Part shown: positions 1 through 7,305 of the stretch, piece by piece | How positions within the stretch are numbered: the stretch's first letter is position 1 | How the letters are laid out: every line of letters begins with the position of its first letter | NCBI GenBank assembly: GCA_002336405.1 | Contig: DDEJ01000082.1 | Span: 1-26,897, forward strand | Source: Rhodobacteraceae bacterium UBA1957 | Lineage (GTDB): Bacteria > Pseudomonadota > Alphaproteobacteria > Rhodobacterales > Rhodobacteraceae | Direction: 5' to 3' | DNA length: 26,897 nt | Position numbers and translations under genes: made by a program | The notes under the pieces: model-generated | Database searches by the model: none | Told to the model about the DNA's origin: nothing | Seen by the model: the letters and a program-made list of their open reading frames with translations, nothing else

Positions 1-331
1 TCAGGCTGAGATAACTGACCACCAGATCAAAATCGCCATCCTCAAAAGGCATATCTTCTGCCCTGCCTTGCGCATACTGTGCCCCACCTAATTTACGCGC
101 CTCACTTAACAGCCGCACGGTTGGATCCAGCCCCACCACCTGCGGCACAATCTCGGCCATCATACGGCAAAACCGCCCCTCGCCACAGCCCACATCCAGC
201 ACCCGCTGCGCAGCACTGGCGCGTACCGCGGCCAGCATTGGGCGATCCAGCACCGCGACACGGCTGAAATCACCTCCGGCTTTTAGGCTTTCAATCCACG
301 CCTCGGCCGAGGCATCCCAATCGCTTTGCAT
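1..331 (-). CDS. Class I SAM-dependent methyltransferase, 3' part cut off by window edge
   Basis: Reading the minus strand from the ATG at 329-331 gives 110 residues without a stop, running off the window. Visible signatures are SAM-binding motif I, VLDVGCGEG at about residues 44-52, a motif II acidic position in GLDPT at about 68-72, and AEDMPFEDGDFDLVVS, which resembles the motif III/IV region of the Methyltransf_11 family. It would transfer a methyl group from S-adenosylmethionine, but the substrate cannot be told from this half. The gene diverges from ffh, so the roughly 200 bases between them hold both promoters. Codon use and base composition match the neighbours. The methyltransferase call is secure; the substrate is unknown. 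Confidence 0.85.
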   Translation of the reverse strand, partial: MQSDWDASAEAWIESLKAGGDFSRVAVLDRPMLAAVRASAAQRVLDVGCGEGRFCRMMAEIVPQVVGLDPTVRLLSEARKLGGAQYAQGRAEDMPFEDGDFDLVVSYLSL

Positions 332-342
332 ATCCAAATTCC

Positions 343-371
343 TTGACACTCAATGCCCGCAACTGTAACAG
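343..371 (+). promoter_or_regulatory. Candidate sigma70-type promoter for ffh
   Basis: A perfect -35 hexamer TTGACA lies at 343-348. A poor -10-like hexamer, TAACAG, lies at 366-371 after a 17-base spacer. If used, transcription would begin near 378 and leave a leader of about 160 bases before ffh that contains two hairpins. The -35 match is strong and the -10 match is only three of six, so this is tentative. Confidence 0.4.
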
Positions 372-385
372 CCGCCGTATCACAA

Positions 386-459
386 CGGAAGTTCTGTGCT
401 TCCGGTCCTGTTGCTAGTGCAAGGATCGCCCCCCGTCAGCGAGGTTTCGCCCACGGGGG
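386..459 (+). promoter_or_regulatory. Two hairpins in the ffh 5' leader
   Basis: The first hairpin pairs CGGAAG (386-391) with CTTCCG (399-404) over a 7-base loop. The second pairs CCCCCGT (430-436) with ACGGGGG (453-459). Inside it, after a 2x2 internal loop, GCGA (439-442) pairs with TCGC (447-450) over a GGTT tetraloop. No U-run follows either hairpin, so neither looks like a terminator. They sit between the candidate promoter and the ffh start, so a role in the leader RNA is possible. I do not recognise a named RNA family here. Confidence 0.4.
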
Positions 460-538
460 CCATTGCTTTTGGACGGGACTTACCAGATCGAAAACCGCGC
501 TTGGTCGCAAGGCAAAATGGCAAAAAGGAGCGTTACGC

Positions 539-2044
539 ATGTTTGAGAATCTCTCCGAACGTCTGTCCGGCGTTTTTGACCGGCTGACCAAACAGGGCGC
601 GCTGTCGGACGATGACGTCAAAACCGCACTGCGCGAAGTGCGGGTCGCCCTGCTTGAGGCCGACGTTTCGCTTTCAGTTGCGCGTGATTTTGTCAAAGCC
701 GTTCAGGATAAGGCCACCGGTCAGGCCGTCACAAAATCGGTTACCCCCGGACAGCAAGTCGTGAAGATCGTCCATGACGAACTGGTGCATGTACTGGCCG
801 GAGAAGGCACCCCCGGTGCGTTGAAAATCGACAACCCACCCGCGCCGATCCTGATGGTCGGCCTGCAGGGATCGGGCAAAACAACCACCACCGCGAAACT
901 GGCCAAACGCCTGAGTGAAAAAGACGGCAAACGGGTGCTGATGGCGTCGCTTGATGTCAACCGCCCCGCCGCGATGGAGCAATTGAAAATTCTCGGCTCC
1001 CAGATCGGTGTCGACACGCTGCCGATTGTCAAAGGCGAAGATCCGGTGGCCATCGCCAAACGCGCCAAGACCCAAGCCTCGCTTGGCGGCTATGATGTTT
1101 ATATCCTAGACACCGCCGGCCGGCTGCATATCGACACCGATTTGATCGCACAGGCCGCCGCCGTGCGCGATATCGCCAACCCGCGCGAAACGCTGCTGGT
1201 GGTCGACGGGTTGACTGGACAGGACGCGGTCAATGTCGCCACTGAGTTTGATGATAAAATTGGCGTCACCGGCGTTGTCCTGACGCGGATGGATGGCGAC
1301 GGACGCGGGGGGGCGGCGCTGTCGATGCGCGCGGTCACCGGCACACCGATCAAGTTTGTCGGCTTGGGCGAAAAGATGGACGCGCTTGAGACCTTTGAGC
1401 CCGAGCGCGTTGCCGGCCGCATCCTTGGCATGGGCGATATCGTAGCGCTGGTTGAAAAGGCACAAGACACCATCGAGGCCGAGCAGGCCGAACGAATGAT
1501 GAAGCGGTTCCAAAAAGGTCAGTTCAATATGAACGACCTGAAATCGCAGCTCGAGCAAATGATGAAAATGGGCGGTCTGGAAAACATCATGGGCATGATG
1601 CCCGGTATGGGAAAAATGGCCAAACAGGCCTCAGCAGCCGGGATGGATGACAAGGTCTTTAAGCAGCAGATTGCGCTTATTCAGTCGATGACAAAGAAAG
1701 AGCGCGCCAACCCGCAAATACTTCAAGCCAGCCGCAAACGCCGCATCGCCAAAGGTGCGGGGATGGAAGTCAGCGAGTTGAACAAGCTGCTTAAAATGCA
1801 ACGCCAAATGGGCGATATGATGAAGAAAATGGGCAAGGGCGGCATGCTGAAACAAGCCATGAAAGGCATGTTCGGCAAAGGCGGTGACATGCCTGCGGGT
1901 ATGGACCCGTCGCAGATGGACCCCAAAGCACTGGAAGCGGCAGCCAAACAGATGGGCAGCACAATGCCCGGTGGCGGCCTGCCCGGTTTGGGCGGCGGCC
2001 TGAGCCTGCCTCCGGGCCTGTCAGGATTTGGAAAGAAAAAATGA
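539..2044 (+). CDS. ffh: Signal recognition particle protein (SRP54/Ffh GTPase)
   Basis: Ffh binds 4.5S RNA and signal sequences of nascent membrane proteins and delivers ribosomes to FtsY at the inner membrane. The 501-residue protein shows the helical N domain, then the G domain with P-loop GLQGSGKT (108-115), DTAGR (191-195) and TRMDGD (249-254). A Met- and Gly-rich M domain follows from about residue 300, with long runs of Met-rich helix and a Gly/Pro/Met tail. The start at 539 is chosen because AGGAG (526-530) lies 8 bases upstream and MFENLSERL is the normal family N-terminus. The open frame extends to 353, but the extra 62 residues have no family counterpart. Its stop overlaps the next start by four bases (ATGA). 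Confidence 0.97.
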   Translation: MFENLSERLSGVFDRLTKQGALSDDDVKTALREVRVALLEADVSLSVARDFVKAVQDKATGQAVTKSVTPGQQVVKIVHDELVHVLAGEGTPGALKIDNPPAPILMVGLQGSGKTTTTAKLAKRLSEKDGKRVLMASLDVNRPAAMEQLKILGSQIGVDTLPIVKGEDPVAIAKRAKTQASLGGYDVYILDTAGRLHIDTDLIAQAAAVRDIANPRETLLVVDGLTGQDAVNVATEFDDKIGVTGVVLTRMDGDGRGGAALSMRAVTGTPIKFVGLGEKMDALETFEPERVAGRILGMGDIVALVEKAQDTIEAEQAERMMKRFQKGQFNMNDLKSQLEQMMKMGGLENIMGMMPGMGKMAKQASAAGMDDKVFKQQIALIQSMTKKERANPQILQASRKRRIAKGAGMEVSELNKLLKMQRQMGDMMKKMGKGGMLKQAMKGMFGKGGDMPAGMDPSQMDPKALEAAAKQMGSTMPGGGLPGLGGGLSLPPGLSGFGKKK

Positions 2045-2583
2045 CCAAAGAGCCGATCACATCGCTGACCAATGCCCCCATTCTGGCCACAGATAATCTT
2101 ATCTTGCGCGGTCCCGAAATACGCGATTTCGAACCCTTGGCGGCCTTTTATGACGACGCACCCCGCGCTTGGGGGTTTGGTGGCGCCTTAGAACGGGATG
2201 AGGCGTGGCGCTGGTTTGCTGCCAGCATTGGGCATTGGCATATCCACGGCTATGGCTATTTCACCATTGAAACCAGTGCGGGCGATGTCGCAGGTATCAG
2301 TGGCATCTGGAACCCCGAAGGCTGGCCAGAGCCCGAAGTTGGCTGGGTTGTCTATGCCGGTTTTGAAGGCCGTGGCATTGCCTTTGAAGCGGCCAGCCGA
2401 GCGCGTGAATGGGCCTATAACGATCTGGGCATGTCTACGCTGACCAGCAATATCATTATCGGAAATACAAGATCAATCAAACTGGCCGAGCGGATGGGTG
2501 CCACCTACGAGCATACCTATACCAACCCCAATATGGGCGAAGGTATGCTCTATCGTCATCCGGCACCGGAGGCACTGTCATGA
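2041..2583 (+). CDS. GNAT-family N-acetyltransferase (RimJ/RimL-like)
   Basis: This 180-residue protein has the fold of the RimJ/RimL branch of GNAT acetyltransferases. LILRGPEIRDFEPLAAF near residue 20 matches the usual opening strand and helix. GRGIAFEAASRAREWA at about 110-125 is the acetyl-CoA pyrophosphate loop and following helix. NTRSIKLAERMGA near 140-155 is the typical C-terminal motif. It would acetylate an amino group of a protein or small molecule; the substrate is not indicated. It is translationally coupled to ffh through an ATGA overlap. A GNAT gene between ffh and a chorismate mutase gene is, from memory, a common rhodobacterial arrangement. Confidence 0.9.
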   Translation: MTKEPITSLTNAPILATDNLILRGPEIRDFEPLAAFYDDAPRAWGFGGALERDEAWRWFAASIGHWHIHGYGYFTIETSAGDVAGISGIWNPEGWPEPEVGWVVYAGFEGRGIAFEAASRAREWAYNDLGMSTLTSNIIIGNTRSIKLAERMGATYEHTYTNPNMGEGMLYRHPAPEALS

Positions 2584-2693
2584 TTTTGTCTCTGCCCGTT
2601 CAAGACTTTTTACGTGGCCAACCCCTTTTGTGCGCCTGCCAAAAGCCCCTTTATCTGCTTGTCACCCCAGCCAAAAACGAGTTCCAGACATGA
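2580..2693 (+). CDS. Possible 37-residue mini-ORF coupled to both neighbours
   Basis: An ATG at 2580 overlaps the GNAT stop as ATGA. The frame stays open for 37 codons and ends with a TGA at 2691-2693, which overlaps the chorismate mutase ATG at 2690 as a second ATGA. The peptide begins MILSLPVQDFL and has two Cys (CAC) in the middle and a polar tail. No Shine-Dalgarno sequence precedes the chorismate mutase start, so re-initiation by ribosomes leaving this frame would explain how that gene is translated. I recognise no family. It may be only a coupling device, or a chance frame. Confidence 0.35.
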   Translation: MILSLPVQDFLRGQPLLCACQKPLYLLVTPAKNEFQT

Positions 2694-2986
2694 CTGATTC
2701 TGTCACCCGCGCCGCCGAACTTTTGAAAGACCACCGCAACAGCATTGACCGGCTGGATGCGATCCTCGTCTATACGCTTGGCGAGCGGTTCAAACACACA
2801 CAAGCTGTCGGAAAACTGAAGGCAGAGCACGCGCTGCCGCCCTCAGACCCCGCCCGTGAAGCCACGCAGATTGCGCGGCTCGAAGATCTTGCAAAACGGG
2901 CCGATCTCGACCCGGAATTTGCCAAGAAATTTCTGAATTTCATCATTCAGGAAGTCATCCATCATCACACACAACATCAAACGTGA
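2690..2986 (+). CDS. Chorismate mutase, monofunctional AroQ type
   Basis: It rearranges chorismate to prephenate on the way to phenylalanine and tyrosine in the cytoplasm. The 98-residue all-helical protein keeps the AroQ active-site set at a constant offset from the E. coli P-protein domain: Arg16, Arg33, Lys44, Asp53, Arg56 and Glu57 (E. coli 11, 28, 39, 48, 51, 52). The region that supplies E. coli Gln88 reads QEVIHHH here, so that position appears to differ. The start at 2690 gives the standard length. The frame is open further upstream inside the GNAT gene, but those residues do not resemble AroQ. There is no clear ribosome-binding site, which suggests coupling to the upstream frame. Confidence 0.92.
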   Translation: MTDSVTRAAELLKDHRNSIDRLDAILVYTLGERFKHTQAVGKLKAEHALPPSDPAREATQIARLEDLAKRADLDPEFAKKFLNFIIQEVIHHHTQHQT

Positions 2987-3034
2987 GGTGGGCATCCCCC
3001 ACCGCGCTTAGTGCCATCCAAAGGAGAATACCAA

Positions 3035-3430
3035 ATGGCTATTAAAATTCGTCTCGCCCGTGGCGGCAGCAAAAAACGCCCCTTTTACCGCATCGTGGCG
3101 GCCGACAGCCGCATGCCACGCGATGGCCGCTTTGTGGAAAAACTGGGCACCTATAACCCGCTGCTGCCAAAAGACAGCGAAGACCGGGTAAAAATGAACC
3201 TTGAGCGCGTCCAATACTGGCTGGGCGAAGGCGCACAAGTGACCGACCGAATCAGCCGTATGCTGGAAGCCGCAGGCGTTGTGCCAAAGAAAGCGCGCAA
3301 CAACCCGAAAAAAGGGACCCCCGGTGAAAAAGCCGTAAACCGTGCCGAAGAAAAGGCAGCTAAAGTCGCAGAAGCCAATGAGGCCGATGCGCCAGCAGCA
3401 GCAAAAGACGAGACCGCCGCGGCGGAATAA
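3035..3430 (+). CDS. rpsP: 30S ribosomal protein S16
   Basis: S16 is a small-subunit protein needed for 30S assembly. The start at 3035 has AAGGAG (3021-3026) 8 bases upstream and gives the canonical N-terminus [11 protein letters not shown]. The S16 core covers about residues 1-85 and includes [21 protein letters not shown] and IGTYNPL-like blocks. A Lys/Ala/Glu-rich tail of about 45 residues, probably disordered, follows to give 131 residues, longer than the E. coli protein (82). Such Ala/Glu tails are usual in alphaproteobacterial S16. The gene opens the rpsP-rimM-trmD-rplS series, here interrupted by bluB and a small membrane protein gene. Confidence 0.97.
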   Translation: MAIKIRLARGGSKKRPFYRIVAADSRMPRDGRFVEKLGTYNPLLPKDSEDRVKMNLERVQYWLGEGAQVTDRISRMLEAAGVVPKKARNNPKKGTPGEKAVNRAEEKAAKVAEANEADAPAAAKDETAAAE

Positions 3431-3447
3431 CCGAGACTGGCTTTGGC

Positions 3448-4077
3448 ATGGACCTTTTTCCAAAAGCCTTCCAGAGCGATCTGGCCAATCTGATGCGGTG
3501 GCGGCGCGATGTGCGCCGCTTTCGCACAGATCCGGTTGACAGGGCGCTGTTGCAGGACTGTCTTGATACATTCTTGCTGGCCCCGTCGGTCGGGCTGTCA
3601 GAACCTTGGCGGGTGATCCGGGTTGACAGCGCTGCGGCGCGCACGGCGGCGCACAACAACTTTCAAAACGCCAATCAAGACGCCCTGCAGGGCTATAGTG
3701 GTGAAAAGGCCGCGCTTTACACGGGGTTGAAACTGTCCGGCATGCAGGACGCGCCCGTGCATTTGGCAGTTTATTGCGACGAGGCCACCGACAAAGGCAG
3801 CGGGCTTGGCGCCAAAACCATGCCGGAAATGCGCCGCTATTCCGTCGTGGGCGCGATCAACTTGTTCTGGCTGGCAGCCCGGGCGCGAGGTTTGGGTGTT
3901 GGGTGGGTTTCTATTTTAGACGAAGCACAACTGGCTCAGGATCTGACCGTGTCAGCCGACTGGCGGCTTGTGGCCTATCTTTGCGTGGGCTGGCCACAGA
4001 CCAGTGACACCACGCCAGAACTGGAAACATTGGGATGGGACACACGTCGCGGCCATCTGCCGATTGAGACGAGGTAA
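3448..4077 (+). CDS. bluB: 5,6-dimethylbenzimidazole synthase (BluB)
   Basis: BluB breaks down reduced flavin mononucleotide with oxygen to make 5,6-dimethylbenzimidazole, the lower ligand of vitamin B12. The 209-residue sequence is nitroreductase-fold. It has the BluB blocks RRDVRRFRTDPV near residue 18, LAPSVGLSEPWR near 47, a GLGAKTMPEMRRYSVV block near 115-130, and GLGVGWVSILD near 150. These separate it from ordinary nitroreductases. It starts 17 bases after rpsP with no terminator between, so it is probably co-transcribed. Its presence implies cobamide synthesis or remodelling in this organism, but no other cobalamin gene lies in the window. Confidence 0.9.
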   Translation: MDLFPKAFQSDLANLMRWRRDVRRFRTDPVDRALLQDCLDTFLLAPSVGLSEPWRVIRVDSAAARTAAHNNFQNANQDALQGYSGEKAALYTGLKLSGMQDAPVHLAVYCDEATDKGSGLGAKTMPEMRRYSVVGAINLFWLAARARGLGVGWVSILDEAQLAQDLTVSADWRLVAYLCVGWPQTSDTTPELETLGWDTRRGHLPIETR

Positions 4078-4083
4078 CGTGGG

Positions 4084-4233
4084 ATGTTGTTTCGACCAAT
4101 TCGCCTGATTGTGCTGCTAACGGTTGCCTTTGCCGCTGGAGTACTGTTTGAGCGCAAGCAAGTTGGTGAGGCTTGCGTGCAGGCGCAGGGCACCTATGTT
4201 GACGGGGTTTGTAAAGAGGCAAAAGATGTCTGA
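4084..4233 (+). CDS. Small single-helix membrane or secreted protein, 49 residues
   Basis: This frame was found by direct translation. It begins [13 protein letters not shown], with two Arg followed by an uninterrupted hydrophobic helix (about residues 8-22), then [15 protein letters not shown], and ends near GVCKEAKDV. The layout is a positively charged N-terminus, one transmembrane or signal helix, and a short periplasmic tail with two Cys (residues 31 and 43), which could form a disulfide. It starts 6 bases after bluB and overlaps rimM by 8 bases, so it is very likely translated with them. From memory, small proteins of this shape sit next to rimM in other rhodobacteria. Function unknown. 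Confidence 0.65.
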   Translation: MLFRPIRLIVLLTVAFAAGVLFERKQVGEACVQAQGTYVDGVCKEAKDV

Positions 4234-4741
4234 TTTAATCTGTGTGGCGGTGATTGCCGGAGCGTTTGGCGTGCAGGGCGAAGTGCGAGTAAAAAGCTTT
4301 ACCGCACAGGCTGATGCGATTGCCGACTATGGCCCTCTCAGCGATGAGGATGGCGACAATCACTATGATCTAAGCATTCTGCGTTCCATCAAAAACGGGT
4401 TGGCGGTGCGGCTGTCCGGGATCACCACGAAAGAACAGGCCGACGCGATGCGCGGCGTAAAGCTGTTTGTGCCGCGCGCACGCCTGCCGCAACTTCCAGA
4501 CGACGAATATTACTATAGCGATTTGATCGGCATGGCAGTGCTTGATAGCGGTGGCACGGAGCTGGGGCATATTAAGGCGGTCCAAAATCATGGCGCAACC
4601 GATCTGCTTGAAGTGCAATGCCTTGATCACAGCGCAACCGTTTTACTGCCGTTTACCCGCGCCGTGGTACCAACCGTTGATCTGGCGTCTAGGCGCGTCA
4701 TCACAGACCCTCCTGATGGCGCTTTTCCTGACCCTAAATAA
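4226..4741 (+). CDS. rimM: 16S rRNA processing protein RimM
   Basis: RimM helps mature the 3' domain of the 30S subunit and binds ribosomal protein S19. The start at 4226 ([20 protein letters not shown]) gives 171 residues, the normal length, with AGAGG-like pairing just upstream. The frame is open to 4124, but that extension lies in the small membrane protein gene and is not RimM-like. The N-terminal RimM beta-barrel contains [14 protein letters not shown]. The C-terminal PRC-barrel begins near the [11 protein letters not shown] segment and ends with the usual [14 protein letters not shown]. The gene is followed 64 bases later by trmD. Confidence 0.95.
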   Translation: MSDLICVAVIAGAFGVQGEVRVKSFTAQADAIADYGPLSDEDGDNHYDLSILRSIKNGLAVRLSGITTKEQADAMRGVKLFVPRARLPQLPDDEYYYSDLIGMAVLDSGGTELGHIKAVQNHGATDLLEVQCLDHSATVLLPFTRAVVPTVDLASRRVITDPPDGAFPDPK

Positions 4742-4805
4742 TTGCTGATATCGACGCACCAGCGGGTGCAACCGACGGCCCCTGACCACAAAAACAAAGA
4801 GCCCG

Positions 4806-5636
4806 ATGATGACCAAAGGCAAAGCCTCAAAATCCCACGGACGGCTGTCAATCTCGGCCTCGGCACAGCCGCGCGCGCTGATCACACCCACGCCCAGCCT
4901 GAAAGATGCCTGGACTGCGCAGGTCATGACATTATTTCCCACCGCCTTTCCCGGTGTCCTTGGCGAAAGCCTCAGCGGCAAAGCGCTGCAAAACGGTCTT
5001 TGGGCCTTGGAAACAGTCGATCTGCGGCTGTTTGGGGAAGGCAAGCATCGCAATGTGGATGACACGCCCTCGGGGGGCGGAGCCGGTATGGTGATGCGCG
5101 CCGATGTGCTGGGGCGCGCCATTGACAAAACCCGCACCGGGGCCGTCGGCCGCTATCCGTTGATTTATCTATCGCCGCGCGGCAAATCCTTTGATCAGGC
5201 GATGGCCCAGCAATGGGCGCGCGGACCAGGGATCACCCTGCTGTGCGGCCGTTTTGAAGGCGTTGATGAGCGTCTGATTGAAGAATACAACATTCAAGAG
5301 GTGTCTTTGGGCGATTTCATCCTGACCGGAGGAGAGATTGCCGCACAGGCCTTGATTGATGCCACGGTCCGGCTTATACCCCGCGTTCTGGGGAATCAGG
5401 TATCGACAGAGGAGGAATCCTTTTCTGAAGGCCTGCTTGAGCATCCCCAGTATACGCGTCCTGCTGTTTGGAGGGGCCGTGCAGTGCCAGACATTCTTCT
5501 GTCAGGCCACCACGGCAAAATCACCGACTGGCGTCAGGCGCAGTCCGAAAGACTAACCAAGGAAAGACGACCTGATCTCTGGCGGGCTTATTGTGCGGTG
5601 CACGATAGGGACCCGGATGAAGACCAAGAGCTCTGA
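4806..5636 (+). CDS. trmD: tRNA (guanine-N1-)-methyltransferase TrmD
   Basis: TrmD methylates G37 next to the anticodon and prevents +1 frameshifting. The SPOUT knot signatures are present: LSPRGKSFDQAMA, LLCGRFEGVDERLIE, and SLGDFILTGGEIAAQALID, whose final Asp is the expected catalytic residue. At 276 residues it is longer than the E. coli enzyme (255) because about 35 residues precede the first strand (WTAQVMTLFP). A Met at codon 41 would remove part of that strand, so the upstream start is preferred. Of the two adjacent ATGs, 4809 has better spacing from AAAGAG (4796-4801) than 4806. An extension rich in Ser, Arg and Pro before the knot domain is, from memory, usual in Roseobacter-group TrmD. 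Confidence 0.95.
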   Translation: MMTKGKASKSHGRLSISASAQPRALITPTPSLKDAWTAQVMTLFPTAFPGVLGESLSGKALQNGLWALETVDLRLFGEGKHRNVDDTPSGGGAGMVMRADVLGRAIDKTRTGAVGRYPLIYLSPRGKSFDQAMAQQWARGPGITLLCGRFEGVDERLIEEYNIQEVSLGDFILTGGEIAAQALIDATVRLIPRVLGNQVSTEEESFSEGLLEHPQYTRPAVWRGRAVPDILLSGHHGKITDWRQAQSERLTKERRPDLWRAYCAVHDRDPDEDQEL

Positions 5637-5686
5637 GGCGGCATTAAACTTTGTGGGAAAAACCGCAAGCAATATAGGAGAGCGCG

Positions 5687-6070
5687 ATGAACCTGATCGC
5701 ACAGCTAGAGGCGGAACAAATCACCGCCCTCGGGAATGATATTCCCGATTTCAAAGCCGGAGACACGATCCGCGTCGGCTATAAAGTGACTGAAGGCACC
5801 CGTACTCGGGTCCAGAACTATGAAGGCGTCTGCATCAGCCGCAAAAACGGCCACGGCATTGCTGGATCGTTCACGGTTCGCAAGATTTCGTTTGGCGAAG
5901 GTGTAGAACGTGTGTTCCCGCTGCATTCGACCAATGTCGATAGTATCACAGTTGTTCGCCGGGGCCGTGTGCGCCGTGCCAAACTGTATTATCTGCGGTC
6001 GCGTCGGGGTAAATCTGCACGGATTACCGAAGTAACCAATTACAAACCCAAAGCCGGCGCACAGGCGTAA
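5687..6070 (+). CDS. rplS: 50S ribosomal protein L19
   Basis: L19 sits at the 30S-50S interface. The 127-residue protein begins [12 protein letters not shown] after AGGAG (5676-5680) with a 6-base spacer. It carries the L19 blocks [30 protein letters not shown], and [16 protein letters not shown], followed by [19 protein letters not shown]. The size and all conserved blocks are normal. It lies 50 bases after trmD and 11 bases before rpmE, so the three are probably one transcript. Confidence 0.97.
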   Translation: MNLIAQLEAEQITALGNDIPDFKAGDTIRVGYKVTEGTRTRVQNYEGVCISRKNGHGIAGSFTVRKISFGEGVERVFPLHSTNVDSITVVRRGRVRRAKLYYLRSRRGKSARITEVTNYKPKAGAQA

Positions 6071-6081
6071 GGAGCGGACAG

Positions 6082-6303
6082 ATGAAAAAAGACATCCATC
6101 CCGACTATCACTTTATCGACGTTAAAATGACCGACGGCACAATCTTGAAAATGCGGTCGACTTGGGGCGCAGAAGGCGACACACTGACGCTTGATATCGA
6201 TCCCTCGGCACATCCGGCCTGGAACGGTGGCAGTTCGCGTCTTCTCGACACTGGCGGTCGCGTATCCAAGTTCAAAAAGAAATACGAAGGCCTTGGCTTC
6301 TAA
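6082..6303 (+). CDS. rpmE: 50S ribosomal protein L31, cysteine-free form
   Basis: L31 bridges the central protuberance of the 50S subunit with the 30S head. The 73-residue sequence opens [12 protein letters not shown] and closes with [16 protein letters not shown], as in alphaproteobacterial L31. It contains no cysteine at all, so it lacks the CxxC zinc site of the zinc-binding form and should work without zinc. A ribosome-binding site (AGGAG, 6070-6074) lies just upstream. A strong intrinsic terminator follows 27 bases after the stop, which ends the ribosomal operon here. Confidence 0.96.
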   Translation: MKKDIHPDYHFIDVKMTDGTILKMRSTWGAEGDTLTLDIDPSAHPAWNGGSSRLLDTGGRVSKFKKKYEGLGF

Positions 6304-6329
6304 TCAGAACAGGCTTATCTGTCCGACAT

Positions 6330-6360
6330 ACGCCATGCCTTCGGGCGTGGCGTTTTTTTA
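6330..6360 (+). terminator. Intrinsic terminator after rpmE
   Basis: A 10-base-pair stem, ACGCCATGCC (6330-6339) with GGCGTGGCGT (6344-6353), has one G-U pair. It closes on a TTCG tetraloop and runs straight into seven T residues (6353-6359). This is a textbook rho-independent terminator for the upstream ribosomal operon. Confidence 0.92.
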
Positions 6361-6448
6361 TTATTTAGGCACATAAAGCGGGTAAGACCAATTTACGATT
6401 TCTAATCCTCGGCTTCCCCCTTTCAAATTATTATTACAAGCTTTACCA

Positions 6449-6477
6449 TTGGCACAGTAAAACAATCGCTCTATCGG
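6449..6477 (+). promoter_or_regulatory. Candidate promoter for mipZ
   Basis: TTGGCA (6449-6454) and TATCGG (6472-6477) are separated by 17 bases, which resembles a sigma70 -35/-10 pair. The start point would be near 6484, just before the AAGGGGA ribosome-binding site. The gene follows a strong terminator and so needs its own promoter. The match is moderate only. Confidence 0.3.
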
Positions 6478-6495
6478 CAGAGCAAGGGGAAACAC

Positions 6496-7305
6496 ATGGC
6501 GCATATAATTGCCGTAGGCAATGAAAAGGGCGGAGCGGGCAAATCCACCGTGTCAATGCATGTGGCCTCCGCACTGGCGCGTATGGGCCATCGGGTAGGC
6601 GCGCTCGATCTGGACCTGCGGCAAAAAACGCTTGGACGCTATATCGAGAACCGCACACAGTTTTCCACGCAAAACAATATCACCCTGCCCAGCCCCAATT
6701 TTGTCGCCCTGCCAGAAATTGACCCCGACAGCCTCAAGCCTGGGGAAAATGTCTATGATCACCGTCTCTCGGCCGCTGTGGCCGAATTGGAACCGGCCAG
6801 TGATTTTATATTAATCGACTGCCCGGGGTCCCATACCCGACTTAGTCAGGTCGCCCATTCGCTCGCTGATACGCTGATCACCCCGATGAACGACAGCTTT
6901 GTTGACTTTGATCTGCTGGCCCATATCGACAATGAGGGCGAGAATATCGTCGGCCCCTCAGTCTATGCCGAAATGGTGTGGAATGCGCGCCAATTGCGGG
7001 CCCAAGCCGGGCTACAGCCGATCGACTGGATTGTGCTGCGCAATAGGGTTGGATCGCAACAGATGCTGAACAAACAAAAAATGGAAAAGGCCTTGCACAA
7101 GCTGGCCAAACGGATCGGCTTTCGAGTGGCGCCTGGCTTTAACGAGCGGGTGGTGTTTCGTGAACTATTCCCGCGGGGGCTGACCCTGTTGGATTTGAAA
7201 GATATTGGTGTCAAACACCTGAATATCTCAAACATTGCGGCGCGTCAGGAATTACGCGATCTGATTAAGGCGCTCAACTTGCCAGAGGTGTCCGTCGATT
7301 TTTAA
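6496..7305 (+). CDS. mipZ: MipZ, ParA-type ATPase that positions the division site
   Basis: MipZ forms gradients from the ParB-bound poles and blocks FtsZ assembly there, so division occurs at midcell. The 269-residue protein has the deviant Walker A GNEKGGAGKST (8-18), the DLDLRQKTLGRY block after strand 2, Walker B-like FILIDCPGS, and TPMNDSFVDFDLLAHID. It also has VLRNRVGSQQ and the C-terminal FRELFPRGLTLLDL. These blocks match Caulobacter MipZ closely and separate it from plasmid ParA. The start follows AAGGGGA at a suitable distance. Its stop overlaps by two bases the stop of the convergent marR gene. It stands between the ribosomal operon and a catabolic locus. Confidence 0.92.
   Translation: MAHIIAVGNEKGGAGKSTVSMHVASALARMGHRVGALDLDLRQKTLGRYIENRTQFSTQNNITLPSPNFVALPEIDPDSLKPGENVYDHRLSAAVAELEPASDFILIDCPGSHTRLSQVAHSLADTLITPMNDSFVDFDLLAHIDNEGENIVGPSVYAEMVWNARQLRAQAGLQPIDWIVLRNRVGSQQMLNKQKMEKALHKLAKRIGFRVAPGFNERVVFRELFPRGLTLLDLKDIGVKHLNISNIAARQELRDLIKALNLPEVSVDF

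Noticed and set aside
386..404. Possible 4.5S SRP RNA next to ffh
   Set aside because: The GGAAG stem recalls the SRP RNA tip, but the conserved asymmetric loop and the rest of the RNA are absent.
353..538. In-frame 62-residue extension upstream of ffh
   Set aside because: It has no resemblance to Ffh, would include the leader hairpins, and the ATG at 539 has a good ribosome-binding site and the family N-terminus.
2498..2689. Upstream extension of chorismate mutase
   Set aside because: It lies inside the GNAT gene in another frame, and the 98-residue form from 2690 has the correct AroQ length.
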